A stretch of DNA of 64,000 nt from Candidatus Melainabacteria bacterium (GCA_016212515.1 JACRFZ010000078.1:1-64000), one strand, 5' to 3'; numbered from the stretch's first letter, positions 44,925-54,559 are shown. A program made the numbers and translations. The notes: generated by a model from the letters alone, not told the origin.

Positions 44925-45905
44925 ATGGGTAAACAGAAACAAGCCGGAAAAGCCTTTGAATTCGCCGTAGCGCGAGGATTCATTCATCTTCTGGGGGAAG
45001 ATAAAATCGAAGTGCTTTCCCCCAGAGAAATGGAAGCAGCTCAGGTGGACTTCGATAGTCTGGGCGCTCTGGTACAAGCCGAACTTCTGACGGCGGTGCA
45101 AGCCCCGCTTCGTACCATTGAGGAACTGGAGCCCCATTTACAGGTGGTGAGAGCCGGCATCGAAAAGCTCAGTATGACCTTCTTGCCGGATAGTGCCGGA
45201 GCTGAAGGCGATGTAAGAGATCTGGTGCTGTCATTGCCCCACAGAAATTGGCAGATTGGTATCTCAGCCAAGCATAATCATGAAGCAGTCAAACATTCGC
45301 GCCTGTCGGCTGCTCTTGATTTTGGTCAGAAGTGGTTGCAACTGCCGGTCTCGGCTGACTACTTCCATGAGATAGCTCCGGTTTTTGCCTTCATCGAAGC
45401 CCAGATAAAGGAAGGCAAGCTCTGGTCCGATCTGGAGGCTAAGGAAGAACTTGTCTACACCCCAATTTTAACTGCCTTTTGTCGGGAGCTGAAAGAACTT
45501 GATCGCCTTCACTCCGGACTGGTGGCACCGCGGCTGGTGGAATATCTCATCGGTCGGCGTGACTTCTATAAACTTATGAAGTTCAATCGCTGTACAAAGC
45601 TACAGATGTTCAACTTTCGCGGTGAGCTGTCGCGCAGTTGCAATAGAATCAGCAGTGCCTACCACTGTGAGAGAATCCGCCTGCCCACTCGTATCGTCGA
45701 AATAGATTACAAAAGAGGTGCCGACAGCCGGGAGAGCGGCAATACCCTCTGGCTCATTCTTGATGCCGGCTGGCAGCTTTCTTTAAGGCTGCATTCAGCC
45801 TCGAGCCGGGTGGAGCGCTCTCTCAAGTTCGACATCAAATTCGAGGGACTGCCCACCAGCATTGAAAGCCTGTGCTATTTCAACAACGACGAGCCTTGTG
45901 TTTAG
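44925..45905 (+). CDS. HaeIII-family restriction endonuclease
   Basis: The 326-residue product matches the HaeIII/NgoPII family (RE_HaeIII): N-terminal GKAFEFAVARGF, the central block EGDVRDLV..IGISAKHNHEAVKHSRLS..LDFGQKW and the late FDIKFEGLP. The catalytic Asp is in GDVRD and the Lys in the KHN segment, a PD-D/ExK-like site. Family members cut GGCC. The gene is divergent from an N6-adenine methylase rather than from the usual cytosine methylase. Its stop codon overlaps that of serA on the other strand. Confidence 0.9.
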   Translation: MGKQKQAGKAFEFAVARGFIHLLGEDKIEVLSPREMEAAQVDFDSLGALVQAELLTAVQAPLRTIEELEPHLQVVRAGIEKLSMTFLPDSAGAEGDVRDLVLSLPHRNWQIGISAKHNHEAVKHSRLSAALDFGQKWLQLPVSADYFHEIAPVFAFIEAQIKEGKLWSDLEAKEELVYTPILTAFCRELKELDRLHSGLVAPRLVEYLIGRRDFYKLMKFNRCTKLQMFNFRGELSRSCNRISSAYHCERIRLPTRIVEIDYKRGADSRESGNTLWLILDAGWQLSLRLHSASSRVERSLKFDIKFEGLPTSIESLCYFNNDEPCV

Positions 45906-47077
45906 CCCAGCTTCAACTCGCGCACGTTGAGCACACCCTTGATAGCGGAAATTTCCTCCAGCACCGACTGCGGTACCGGGCTTTGCAGATCGAGCATGGT
46001 GCAGGCTACTTCACCGCGGGAACGGTTCAACATATCTACGATGTTGATATTGGCATTGGCTACAGCGGCCGAGATGCGTTCGATCATGTGGGGCACGTTG
46101 GCATTTGAAACCAGCATGCGATGGGCGGCATCTCCTTCCGGCAGGTGCATGTCGGGGAAATTAACGGAGTTCCTTATGGTGCCCAGTTCCAGAAAATCAC
46201 GCACTTGCTCGGCCACCATGACCGCACAGTTTTCTTCCGCTTCTTCGGTAGAAGCACCCAGGTGCGGCAGTGTGATTACCCGAGAGCAATCCTTCAAGAG
46301 ATTGGTGGGGAAGTCGCAAATATAGCTTCTCACCTTGCCGCTGTTGATGGCGGCCAAAACGGCCTCTTCGTCGGCAATGCCGGGGCGGGCAAAATTGAGT
46401 ATGGTTATACCCGGTCTGGCTTTGGCCAGGCGTTTGGCGTCGATGATGTTTCTGGTGGCATCCACTAAGGGAACATGCACCGTCACAAAATCGGAAGAGG
46501 CCAATACTTCACTCATGGAAGCCGTGCCTTTTACATCGGAGTGCAACTGCCAGGCATTGGTGACTGTTATGTGGGGGTCATAACCTATAACTTTCATGCC
46601 CAGGGCAAGGGCCGCATTGGCCACCTTGACGCCTATGGCACCAAGCCCGACCACGCCCAGGGTGCGTCCGGAAAGTTCGATGCCCACGAAATCTTTCTTC
46701 TTGGCTTCGACAATTTTGTCGATTTCCTCGTCGGAGCCGTTCAGTGAGCGGGCGAATTCCCAGGCCGGACCGATATTTCTGGCAGATAGAAGCATGGCGG
46801 CCAAAACCAGTTCTTTTACAGCATTAGAGTTGGCTCCCGGCGCGTTGAAGACCGGTATTCCTCTCTGGGTGTATTCTGCCACCGGAATATTGTTGACCCC
46901 GGCTCCAGCCCTCCCTATGGCTTTGAGAGAGGAAGGTGCTTCGTATTCGTGCATGTTATAGGAGCGCAATAAGATGGCGTCCGGTTTGCTTATCTCTGAA
47001 GCTATCTCATATTTATCACGGGGAAAACGCTCAAGACCTGCTACGCAGATGTTGTTGAGGGTAAGAATTTTGTACAT
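45902..47077 (-). CDS. serA: phosphoglycerate dehydrogenase with ACT domain
   Basis: The 391-residue enzyme oxidises 3-phosphoglycerate to 3-phosphohydroxypyruvate, the first step of serine synthesis. It shows GRAGAGVNNIP, the NAD-binding GVVGLGAIGVKVAN, the catalytic Arg in NFARPG, the catalytic His in LPHLGAST and a C-terminal ACT domain (about 320-391; LVSNANVPHMIERISAAV). The ACT region suggests serine feedback control. It lies 2 bp after serC on the same strand, the classical serC-serA pair. Confidence 0.95.
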   Translation of the reverse strand: MYKILTLNNICVAGLERFPRDKYEIASEISKPDAILLRSYNMHEYEAPSSLKAIGRAGAGVNNIPVAEYTQRGIPVFNAPGANSNAVKELVLAAMLLSARNIGPAWEFARSLNGSDEEIDKIVEAKKKDFVGIELSGRTLGVVGLGAIGVKVANAALALGMKVIGYDPHITVTNAWQLHSDVKGTASMSEVLASSDFVTVHVPLVDATRNIIDAKRLAKARPGITILNFARPGIADEEAVLAAINSGKVRSYICDFPTNLLKDCSRVITLPHLGASTEEAEENCAVMVAEQVRDFLELGTIRNSVNFPDMHLPEGDAAHRMLVSNANVPHMIERISAAVANANINIVDMLNRSRGEVACTMLDLQSPVPQSVLEEISAIKGVLNVRELKLG

Positions 47078-47079
47078 GT

Positions 47080-48210
47080 TTACTTTATGCTTTCGTCGAA
47101 CTGTAAGATGAAGTCGGCCAGGGCCTGTACCCCTTCTCTGGTCATGGCGTTATAGATGCTGGCACGCATGCCGCCTACGCTTCTGTGACCGGCAAGGGTC
47201 AAGAGGCGCGCTTTCTTGGCCTCATCTAAAAAGCGCTTTTCCAGCTCCGGGTGTTTTTCCAGAACCTCGGCCTTGATAAAGAAGGGAACATTCATCAAGG
47301 AACGGCATTCCTTAGCCACTCTGTTTTCAAAATGCCTGGTACCGTCGATGGCATCATATAAGATCTTGGCTTTGGCGATATTGAGCTTTTCCATTTCTTT
47401 AAGACCGCCCAATTTCTTCAACCACTTGAAGGTGAGACCGGCTATGTACCAACCGTAGGTGGGCGGTGTATTAACCATGGAATCGTTGGCTGCTTGAGCA
47501 GTGTAGTCGAAAATGGAAGGAGTGGTGGGCAGCGCTCTGCCAAGATAGTCTTCATGGACAATCACCAGGGTCAAGCCGGCCGGTCCGAAGTTTTTCTGGG
47601 CACCGGCGTAAATCAAGGCATAGCGGCTAACGTCTATGGGTTTAGAAAGGATGTTGGATGATAAATCCACCACCAGCGGGCAAGTTACCTCAGGTACAAA
47701 AGGAAACTCCACACCATGGATGGTTTCATTGTCGGTGTAATGAAAATATGCCGCACCTTTGCTGAGGCGCCAGCTATCCGGCTCCGGTACCGCCTGAAAG
47801 TGCCCGGACTGTCCGCTTGCTACCAGGTTGGCTTTGCAATATTTTTGTGCTTCCTCATAAGCCTTCTGCGACCAGAAGCCTGTAACCAGATAGTCGGCCC
47901 GGTCTTTACCGGCGAGAATATTCATTGGTATGGCCGCAAACTGCCCGGAGGCCCCGCCCTGGAGGAAGAGCACTTTGTACTGAGCCGGTACGTTCAATAA
48001 CTCTCTTAGATCCGCTTCCGCCTCTTCGGCGATTTGGGCGAAATCTTTGGAGCGATGGCTCATCTCCATAACAGAGAGCCCGGTGCCGTGCCAGTCGAGC
48101 ATTTCAGACTGGGCTTCCAGCAAGACTGCCTCCGGCAGGGCGCCGGGACCGGCACTAAAATTGTAAGGACGATGTTTTGTATCCTTAGTTACTTCACTGA
48201 GTGTGCTCAC
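47080..48210 (-). CDS. serC: phosphoserine aminotransferase
   Basis: The 376-residue PLP enzyme makes phosphoserine from phosphohydroxypyruvate. It shows NFSAGPGALP at the N-terminus, FLQGGASGQFA, the PLP lysine in YAGAQKNFGPAG, and HRSVGGMRASIYNAM near the C-terminus. The start is GTG at 48210 after GGGGGAG. It is immediately followed by serA (2-bp gap), so the two serine-pathway genes are one unit, possibly read through from the upstream TPR gene. Confidence 0.96.
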   Translation of the reverse strand: MSTLSEVTKDTKHRPYNFSAGPGALPEAVLLEAQSEMLDWHGTGLSVMEMSHRSKDFAQIAEEAEADLRELLNVPAQYKVLFLQGGASGQFAAIPMNILAGKDRADYLVTGFWSQKAYEEAQKYCKANLVASGQSGHFQAVPEPDSWRLSKGAAYFHYTDNETIHGVEFPFVPEVTCPLVVDLSSNILSKPIDVSRYALIYAGAQKNFGPAGLTLVIVHEDYLGRALPTTPSIFDYTAQAANDSMVNTPPTYGWYIAGLTFKWLKKLGGLKEMEKLNIAKAKILYDAIDGTRHFENRVAKECRSLMNVPFFIKAEVLEKHPELEKRFLDEAKKARLLTLAGHRSVGGMRASIYNAMTREGVQALADFILQFDESIK

Positions 48211-48233
48211 GGTCCCGAACTCCCCCTGTTAGG

Positions 48234-50156
48234 TTATTTCCTGCGATTTTCCTTCTCTTTCAGCTTGAGAGCTTTCTCTTGCAGCTTGGCAGTGTCTTTC
48301 GTCATTTTCTCGCGTTCCTTGGCGGGCATATCGGTACGCAAGTTGAGATAAAAGCCGTAGTGCTGTACTGCTTCCAGAAGCGCCTGGGAATTAGGATTCT
48401 TGGATTTTTCCAGGGCTCTGGCCAGACCGAGGTGAGCATCGGCCAGGCTAGGATTGGTGGCGATGGCATTTCTGAATTTAGAAATGGCGCCGTCCCACTG
48501 GTTTTTCTTGGAGAGCTCATTGCCTACTCTAGTGTCGTCGGCTGAGGTCTGTCTGGCCTGGTTGACCTTGTTGAGACCGGCGTTGCCTCTGTCCTGAGAG
48601 CCGGCCAGGCTCATGCCTTTCTTGTAGGCAGCTTCGGCGTTATCCAGATCTTTCACCATGAGGGCGATGTCAGCCACGGCATAGGTCTGTTTGGCTTCGG
48701 TCTGATCATTCAATACTTGCTTGATCATATCTTCGGCTTTCTGGAATTCACCGGAGGCCATGAGCGCTTCAGCATAAGCGATGCGCTCACCGTCATTGGT
48801 GGGCTGAGCCATAGTGCTCAAGTTAGGCTTGTTGCCCGAAAGAGACATGAGTTTGGTTTTGGCCAACTGCAATTCCATATCATTGGGATTGAGTTTGATA
48901 GCTTCGTCCAGAGTCTTGAGGGCGTTATCGTAGTCGTTGGAGGCAAGCAAAGCTCCCACAGCGGCTTTCTGAGCCTTCTGATAAAGTGCCTGGGAAAGAC
49001 CTTTCACCGCCTGAGCATTGTTGGGGCTCATGGAAAGAATGGTCTTGTAGTTCTTGATGGCATCGTCGGGCTTCTCGAGCTTCAAAGTGATGTCGGCAAT
49101 GCGCATGCGCAGGTCGAGGTTGTAGGGTATCTGGGTCAAGCCGGAACGCAGATCGGCAAGGGCCAGTTCCAGGTCGCCTCTTTCCTGTCTGATGTCGGCC
49201 ATGCGAATGTAAGGCTCGGCATTTTCAGGCTTAATCAAGGTGGAGAGCTGATACTCTTTCAAGGCTGCCACGGAATTACCCTGAGTTTGATAGGCCTGGC
49301 CGAGCATCATGCGTGTAGGCCAGCTATTGGGGAATTGATAGAGGGATGTATTCAACTCTTTGATGGCGTCGTCCACATTGCCCTGTTTCAAGAGGGTGCT
49401 GCCCAGACCGAAGTGAGCACTGGAGTTGCCGGAATTCAAGGCGATGGCTTGCTGGAAGTTCTGAGCAGCTTCCACGAGGGAGCCCTGGTCCAACTTGCAC
49501 TGACCGAGAGAAGAGTAAGCATAGGAGTGCTGAGGATCGAAGTTTACGGCGTTGCGAAACTCGCTTGCGGCTTGATCCATTTTGCCCTGTTCGCGATAGA
49601 CGCAACCGAGAGCATAGTGACCTTCGGCAGCAGCCGGTGAAAGTTGCACGGCGCGGTTGGCGTATTGTTCAGCTTGAGCCAGATAGCTGTCCTTCTGGGA
49701 ACGGACCGAGCCTGAAGAGGACTGCAGGCGGTTCAAAAGAATGGTAGCCTTACCGGCATAAGCCAGGGCGCTGTTGGGGTCGGTGGCCAGCACGCGATCG
49801 AAGAGCTCTTCTGCACCATCAAGCTTAAATTGCTTGGCCAGAGAGATACCCAGACCAAGGGTGGCCTGAAGGTCGGATGGATTGTTGACCAGAGCTTCGC
49901 GGTAAGTGCCTTCCGCTTCGGCATATTTGCCCTGAGAGAGCAGTTTGTCGGCGGGCATGGTGTCATGTTTGACTCGTCCGGTCAGAACCGAATTGTCGGG
50001 AGTGCCGAAAGTCGGGGGCTGGCTGCCGGGCATGGGCACACCGGGAATTTGAGCGATTAACTCAGCATGGGCTGGTTGAATCAGGGAAAAGGTTGCTGCT
50101 AAGAGCGCGCTTGCCAGTTGCAATGATTTAACTGCAGATGCTTTTCGAGTTGTCAT
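48234..50156 (-). CDS. secreted TPR-array protein
   Basis: The frame opens at 50204, but ATG 50156 follows GGAGAT about ten bases upstream and leads directly into a signal peptide (MTTRKASAV.., core to about residue 28, cleavage near AHAEL), giving 640 residues. The rest is at least twelve TPR units with the W/G/Y-A-P signature (for example GLGISLAKQFKLDGAEELFD, ALGCVYREQGKMDQAASEF, SLGQCKLDQGSLVEAAQNF). No enzyme motif is present. It is upstream of serC by 23 bp, an unexplained association. Confidence 0.88.
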   Translation of the reverse strand: MTTRKASAVKSLQLASALLAATFSLIQPAHAELIAQIPGVPMPGSQPPTFGTPDNSVLTGRVKHDTMPADKLLSQGKYAEAEGTYREALVNNPSDLQATLGLGISLAKQFKLDGAEELFDRVLATDPNSALAYAGKATILLNRLQSSSGSVRSQKDSYLAQAEQYANRAVQLSPAAAEGHYALGCVYREQGKMDQAASEFRNAVNFDPQHSYAYSSLGQCKLDQGSLVEAAQNFQQAIALNSGNSSAHFGLGSTLLKQGNVDDAIKELNTSLYQFPNSWPTRMMLGQAYQTQGNSVAALKEYQLSTLIKPENAEPYIRMADIRQERGDLELALADLRSGLTQIPYNLDLRMRIADITLKLEKPDDAIKNYKTILSMSPNNAQAVKGLSQALYQKAQKAAVGALLASNDYDNALKTLDEAIKLNPNDMELQLAKTKLMSLSGNKPNLSTMAQPTNDGERIAYAEALMASGEFQKAEDMIKQVLNDQTEAKQTYAVADIALMVKDLDNAEAAYKKGMSLAGSQDRGNAGLNKVNQARQTSADDTRVGNELSKKNQWDGAISKFRNAIATNPSLADAHLGLARALEKSKNPNSQALLEAVQHYGFYLNLRTDMPAKEREKMTKDTAKLQEKALKLKEKENRRK

Positions 50157-50310
50157 TATGAGCGGATCTCCAAAGGAATCTGCCAAGGATACAATTCTTG
50201 TCATCTTAAAAGACCTAGATGAGACTTGGCTTTTACATTTGGATTCGAAGTAGCGCTCCGACCGGTGGGCAGGACCGCCTGTACCTGTTTGTTAAATGCA
50301 GCTGATACTG

Positions 50311-51513
50311 CTAAGCCGTTGGTTGCAAGGCCTTCGCCTTCTGCTGATAGAACTTGGCCTGCTCAGTCTTGCCTGCTTCATCAAGCAACTTGGCGTATTC
50401 ACTGTAAATTATGAGCATTTTGATCCTGTTTGCCGCGGTTTCAGATTTCTCGTTTAATTCAACGCACCTGGCCATTGCTTTGATGGCGGCATCATATCTT
50501 TTCTGCTTCCTATAAATTAGCGAAATCCTCTTCCACCGCTCTGCACTTTCCTGGCAGCGTAAGCTCTTCAGCAAGAAACTCGTGGCTCTCTCGTAATTCT
50601 CATACTTGAAATAGTTGTTTGCCATGTCTTCATAGTTTTTTGCCATCCGGGCATCGTTCTCTGGAAAGGTTGCTTCTTGAAGAGAGAGCTTCCTCAGCAA
50701 TACGGCTTCTTGCATATCATAGTTTCTGCGGCGCGCATAAAACTCGGAGAGTAGCTCCAGCCAGCGGTAGGTAATGAGGGAGTAGCTCACTCCTTTCGGC
50801 GCTTTTTCATTCTCTTTCTTAACGCGAGTCAGGTTGTACTCCGCAACCTCCTCCTTCTGAGAGAATATAAGCTTCTTTAGACAATTTTCCGCTTCCGGAA
50901 ATTTCTTCTGCATCTCAAAAAGCTTCGCTTCCTCCATCAGAAGAGTCGTCTGTAGATTTTGATCTTTGGCGTATTTACTAGCTTCGATTTGGCAGTCCTT
51001 CACTTTCAAATCTTGCAAAGCGATGGCTTCGCTAAGCTTGCCTCTTCGCAGGAGTAGATCTATCAAATCAGTGCGATTGACCCTTATGGTAGCCAGCGGG
51101 TGAAGCAAGTGATCCGCTGTTTCAAGCTCCACAGCTCTCCGTAACAGGTCCTCTGCCATATCCAGATCGCCATGCTTCACATAAGCCGAAGCCAGTTCTC
51201 TCAAAATGTCCCCATAGGTGGTAGTCTCTCCGCTGTCCTGTAGAGGGAACCAGAAAAAGAACCTTTCAAATACCCGCTGGCTCCAGGACTGCCTCTTCGC
51301 AGGCGGCATACCCTTTGCAGACTCCTGTAAAATCTCCCCGGCCAGTTGCCGCCATCTCGGGGAGTCGACTCTCTCGTTCAGGCTTTTCAGTTCCTCGTAC
51401 TTTTGGTACCAGCTCGGCTGTTCGCCCGGGTAGCAGGAAACAACAAAGATCAAAAAGGGCAAGAAAAGCAGCAACATGCCAAAAGCGAGCCTGATCCATC
51501 GGGTTGTGCCCAT
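50311..51513 (-). CDS. TPR-like lipoprotein
   Basis: The 400-residue product begins with a hydrophobic core (RLAFGMLLLFLPFLIFVVSC) that matches a lipobox V-V-S-C with the lipid-bearing Cys at residue 27. The mature protein is helical with several TPR-like pairs (DMAEDLLRRAVELE, EAENCLKKLIF, YERATSFLLKSLRCQ, YDAAIKAMARCVEL), ending KAKALQPTA. GGAGGC lies just before the ATG. It probably sits at a membrane face as a binding adaptor. It lies between the exported TPR gene and a hydrolase on the same strand. Confidence 0.82.
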   Translation of the reverse strand: MGTTRWIRLAFGMLLLFLPFLIFVVSCYPGEQPSWYQKYEELKSLNERVDSPRWRQLAGEILQESAKGMPPAKRQSWSQRVFERFFFWFPLQDSGETTTYGDILRELASAYVKHGDLDMAEDLLRRAVELETADHLLHPLATIRVNRTDLIDLLLRRGKLSEAIALQDLKVKDCQIEASKYAKDQNLQTTLLMEEAKLFEMQKKFPEAENCLKKLIFSQKEEVAEYNLTRVKKENEKAPKGVSYSLITYRWLELLSEFYARRRNYDMQEAVLLRKLSLQEATFPENDARMAKNYEDMANNYFKYENYERATSFLLKSLRCQESAERWKRISLIYRKQKRYDAAIKAMARCVELNEKSETAANRIKMLIIYSEYAKLLDEAGKTEQAKFYQQKAKALQPTA

Positions 51514-51550
51514 TTCTGCCTCCGGCAGGTGCCTTGGAATTTACCCTTAC

Positions 51551-52408
51551 CTATAAGATTGTAGCTAAAACTGCTTCCAGGTGATTGTGAAGGAGGAAAT
51601 GTCCCTCCCCGGGTACAAGGTGCAGAACGGCTCCCTTAATTTCATTTTTCATGCGCTCGGCATGGCTCAATGAACAGACGGCATCTTCTTGCCCGTGAAA
51701 AATCTGGGCGGGAAGCTTCACGTCAGCCAGGCTGAAGCCCCAGTCTTCCGCTACGGCCTGGTAATCATCCAGCACACCGTAGCCGCCCTGCCTGAGCGAC
51801 TCCAGTACAAAGCCGGCAACATCATTGGCATCTAATTTACTGACAATGGCCCGGTCCGGAGCTGAAGCCACTTCCTTTTCCATGTAGTATTTTAAAATGC
51901 CCGGCGGGATTCTGCTGGAGCCGTTCAACACCGCAGCCAGAAGCCATTTCCACGACTGAGGGCAAGTGAAAAGCAGGCGATCGGCTTGCAATCCCAGGGC
52001 TTGGACGGACGCTTTACTATCCAGGGGGCTCACACCACCGACAGTGGCAATGGCGGAAAAGCGCCGAGGGTCTTTCGCGGCGCAAGCCAACACATATGGT
52101 CCGGCCAGGGACCAGCCGAACACAGGGCAGCGCTCTATGCTCAGTGCATCCATCAACTCTCTCACATCGTCCACGAAGTCCAGCACTGATCTGCCGACCT
52201 TGCGGTCTGATAGGCCTGTGCCTGGTCTATCCGGAGCAATAATGCTGATGCCGTTTTTCTTGCAATAATCGGCGGCAAAGGCTATGTCGAGACGGCTGCT
52301 GATGCCGCCGTGAAAATAGAGTACCGGTCGACCGGAGCTATCGCCAAAGCGGCTGTAGCCGAGGTTGCGCTTGTCGGCTAGTTTTATAGTCAAGTTCGCT
52401 TCTGACAT
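51551..52408 (-). CDS. alpha/beta hydrolase
   Basis: The 285-residue protein has the alpha/beta-hydrolase layout: YFHGGISSRLD oxyanion region, nucleophile Ser100 in GWSLAGPY, an acidic residue in FHGQEDAVCS and the catalytic His in GEGHFLLHN. No signal peptide. ATG at 52408 has GGAG at six bases. It is a generic hydrolase (esterase, haloperoxidase-like), and the substrate cannot be inferred. Confidence 0.88.
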   Translation of the reverse strand: MSEANLTIKLADKRNLGYSRFGDSSGRPVLYFHGGISSRLDIAFAADYCKKNGISIIAPDRPGTGLSDRKVGRSVLDFVDDVRELMDALSIERCPVFGWSLAGPYVLACAAKDPRRFSAIATVGGVSPLDSKASVQALGLQADRLLFTCPQSWKWLLAAVLNGSSRIPPGILKYYMEKEVASAPDRAIVSKLDANDVAGFVLESLRQGGYGVLDDYQAVAEDWGFSLADVKLPAQIFHGQEDAVCSLSHAERMKNEIKGAVLHLVPGEGHFLLHNHLEAVLATIL

Positions 52409-52447
52409 TTTATGCTCCGACTGAAGACCGCATTTATCTTCTTCTTA

Positions 52448-53782
52448 TCAGTCTTCAGCCTGAGATTTGGCTTCGGCAGGGGCTGGAACTTTGTCCTTGA
52501 ATTCTAAGAAAGCTCGACCAGTAAGGGCTTTGGGCGACATATTGGTCTTTATCCAGTCAACAGTTTTTTCTTTCAGGTGGGAAAAGGTCTGCTTAATCGG
52601 GCTGACGCCAAGCACGTGGTAAACCTCATACATGCGCGTAAGGAGGAAGCGAGTCTTGAGCACGCAATAGACCTTAACTTCTCTCGTGCCGGGCATTTCC
52701 GGTCTGTACTTGTTCTTGTGTCGGGCCAGGTTTTTGAAGTTATAGAGGTAATTGGCGTTTTCAAAAGCATACTGAAAATGGGCCTTGAGCAGACGGCTGT
52801 GGGTGAATTCATCGCCGTCATCTACTTTTGCTAGAGGCGATAGGCCAAGCGATATGTATTTTTTCCCTTCGCTCTTGAATTTTTCCAGAGCCTCGAGAAT
52901 GATCACGTCTACCACCGAATAACTGCGATCGTGACAGCTTCTCAGTTGATTGGCTATATAACCCACCACTTCGCCGTTTTCATACATCGGATCGAAGATG
53001 ACAAAGCCGACTATTTCATTGTCTTTTACGGCGATAAAGCGACGCACGTCCAGTTCGTCTACATAGACGATGGGGCGAACGATGAATTGCATGTCACTGT
53101 TGTTAACTACTTTCTCTTTCAACCAGGCATCGGAAACCTTTTTAAAGGCTTTGAAGAGAAACTCATCTACTGAGCGCACTTCCACAATCTGGATGCCGTC
53201 TTTTTTTGCATTATTGCGCGCCTGTCTCAGTGCCTGCTTTTTGTTGCCCGTGAGGGTAAAAGTGTTGACGTCGATTATTGTTTCTACACCCAGTTCATTG
53301 GCGCAGAAGCCCAGGTCGTTGAGAATTTTGGCAGTGTTATGCGAGGCATGCAGGAAAATAGGATCGCTCTTCTCTTGAAGGAAGGCCTCAATGAGCTTAG
53401 GTAAGTCTTCGTCGGCGCAAATAGGATCGGCTAACACACAGACGGAATTTTTCTCTTTCAACTGCACATAGGCTATATAGCCCACGTCTTCCATCATGAA
53501 ATATTGCATGCCGGACTGCAATGAGGAATAGGCCAGGGAACCTTTACCGTATTTCTTGAGCGTGTCGATGCGAAACTTAGAAGTGGCGCTGCGATCGGAA
53601 TCGGCTTTAGCAGCAGTTTGCAACTTTTCCTGTTGCAATTTTATGGTTTGCATAGTCTTGCCAAGACCGCTTCTTGTCACTTTCAGATCCTGAATAATCT
53701 TGAGACTCTGAGTAGCGTTCTGCGGCAAGTTCTGCGGTGCTTTCTGCTTTTTGCTTGCGCCGTCCTTTTCGTTATGGTCCAC
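52448..53782 (-). CDS. soluble LPG-synthase-like (DUF2156) protein
   Basis: The 444-residue protein resembles the C-terminal catalytic domain of phosphatidylglycerol lysyltransferase (DUF2156, double GNAT-like fold): YGKGSLAYSSLQ, YFMMEDVGYIAYVQLK, VLADPICADED, LRQARNNAKKDGIQIVEV and YISLGLSPLA. Full-length MprF enzymes carry an N-terminal membrane flippase, which is absent; the first 75 residues here are charged and helical. The start is GTG at 53782 with GGAG upstream. An aminoacyl- or acyl-transferase role is inferred. Confidence 0.82.
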   Translation of the reverse strand: MDHNEKDGASKKQKAPQNLPQNATQSLKIIQDLKVTRSGLGKTMQTIKLQQEKLQTAAKADSDRSATSKFRIDTLKKYGKGSLAYSSLQSGMQYFMMEDVGYIAYVQLKEKNSVCVLADPICADEDLPKLIEAFLQEKSDPIFLHASHNTAKILNDLGFCANELGVETIIDVNTFTLTGNKKQALRQARNNAKKDGIQIVEVRSVDEFLFKAFKKVSDAWLKEKVVNNSDMQFIVRPIVYVDELDVRRFIAVKDNEIVGFVIFDPMYENGEVVGYIANQLRSCHDRSYSVVDVIILEALEKFKSEGKKYISLGLSPLAKVDDGDEFTHSRLLKAHFQYAFENANYLYNFKNLARHKNKYRPEMPGTREVKVYCVLKTRFLLTRMYEVYHVLGVSPIKQTFSHLKEKTVDWIKTNMSPKALTGRAFLEFKDKVPAPAEAKSQAED

Positions 53783-53848
53783 TTGGCAAACTCCTAAATC
53801 GGCTGTCCCATTCTAGTACAAATGGAGCCAATCAGTCGGCTAGAGCTT

Positions 53849-54559
53849 TTACTCCTTCAAGGCTCTTATGTTGTCCTGAGCGCGTGCGCCCACCTGTCTG
53901 GCATAGGGCGTGCCAACCAGTTCATTTGCTGCCTGTTTCGTGTTGCCTTTTCTAATGGCGGCGCTGAAATCGACGAATTCATTATCGAGCTTGTCACCGC
54001 CCAGGTTATAAGCCAGATCCACGATAACAGCCCGCTTGTGAAAAGGTAGCTTAGCCATGTTGGGATAAATTTCCTCAGCTTGCATCATGGCATTGGCTAG
54101 CGAAATGTCGTTGAGAGTCTTGATTTGCTTCTCACTGAGACTGGCCTTGCCGGCCAATATTTGCTCATAGTCGGCGCCCAGGTACTCGATTGCTTCTCTG
54201 GCTCCCGGCTGCTCCAGGTTGAAGCCTACGCCGATGGTGGCAATGCCGCGGCTATCTTTGTAGACCGTGTCTTTCACGCCTTCGCTCTTTATTACTTTCT
54301 CTCTTACCCTGGGTATTTCCTCGGCAGAGAAAGTGCTAACTTCAGTAAAAGACGGGTCAATTTTAAGGCTGTTGTTTCTTTCAGAATTGCTCAAGTCGAT
54401 TTTAGGTTGTGGCGGCCAGAGCACGTCCTCTACTTTCTTCAAATCTTCTTTTGGCTGCGGCAAGATCGGCACATGGAAGCTTTCTTGATGGAAGGCTTCC
54501 AGAGCAGCATCAGGAGTCTGGCAGGAAAGAGCTTCCTGCCTGTTTCTTTCGTAAGACAT
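53849..54559 (-). CDS. GH24 (T4-type) lysozyme
   Basis: The 236-residue protein has a GH24 muramidase domain from about residue 84 to 234: Glu93 in KSEG, Asp102 in YKDSRG and Thr108 in IATIGVG, with the same E-9-D-6-T spacing as T4 lysozyme. Later, AVIVDLAYNLG and FVDFSAAIRKGN fit the family. Residues 1-83 have no recognised domain, and there is no evident signal peptide. It would cleave peptidoglycan; how it is exported is not visible. It lies upstream of the DUF2156 gene on the same strand. Confidence 0.92.
   Translation of the reverse strand: MSYERNRQEALSCQTPDAALEAFHQESFHVPILPQPKEDLKKVEDVLWPPQPKIDLSNSERNNSLKIDPSFTEVSTFSAEEIPRVREKVIKSEGVKDTVYKDSRGIATIGVGFNLEQPGAREAIEYLGADYEQILAGKASLSEKQIKTLNDISLANAMMQAEEIYPNMAKLPFHKRAVIVDLAYNLGGDKLDNEFVDFSAAIRKGNTKQAANELVGTPYARQVGARAQDNIRALKE

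Noticed and set aside
48717..49640. 307-codon plus-strand ORF
   Set aside because: Lies wholly opposite the TPR array; regular TPR codon use creates long open antisense frames.
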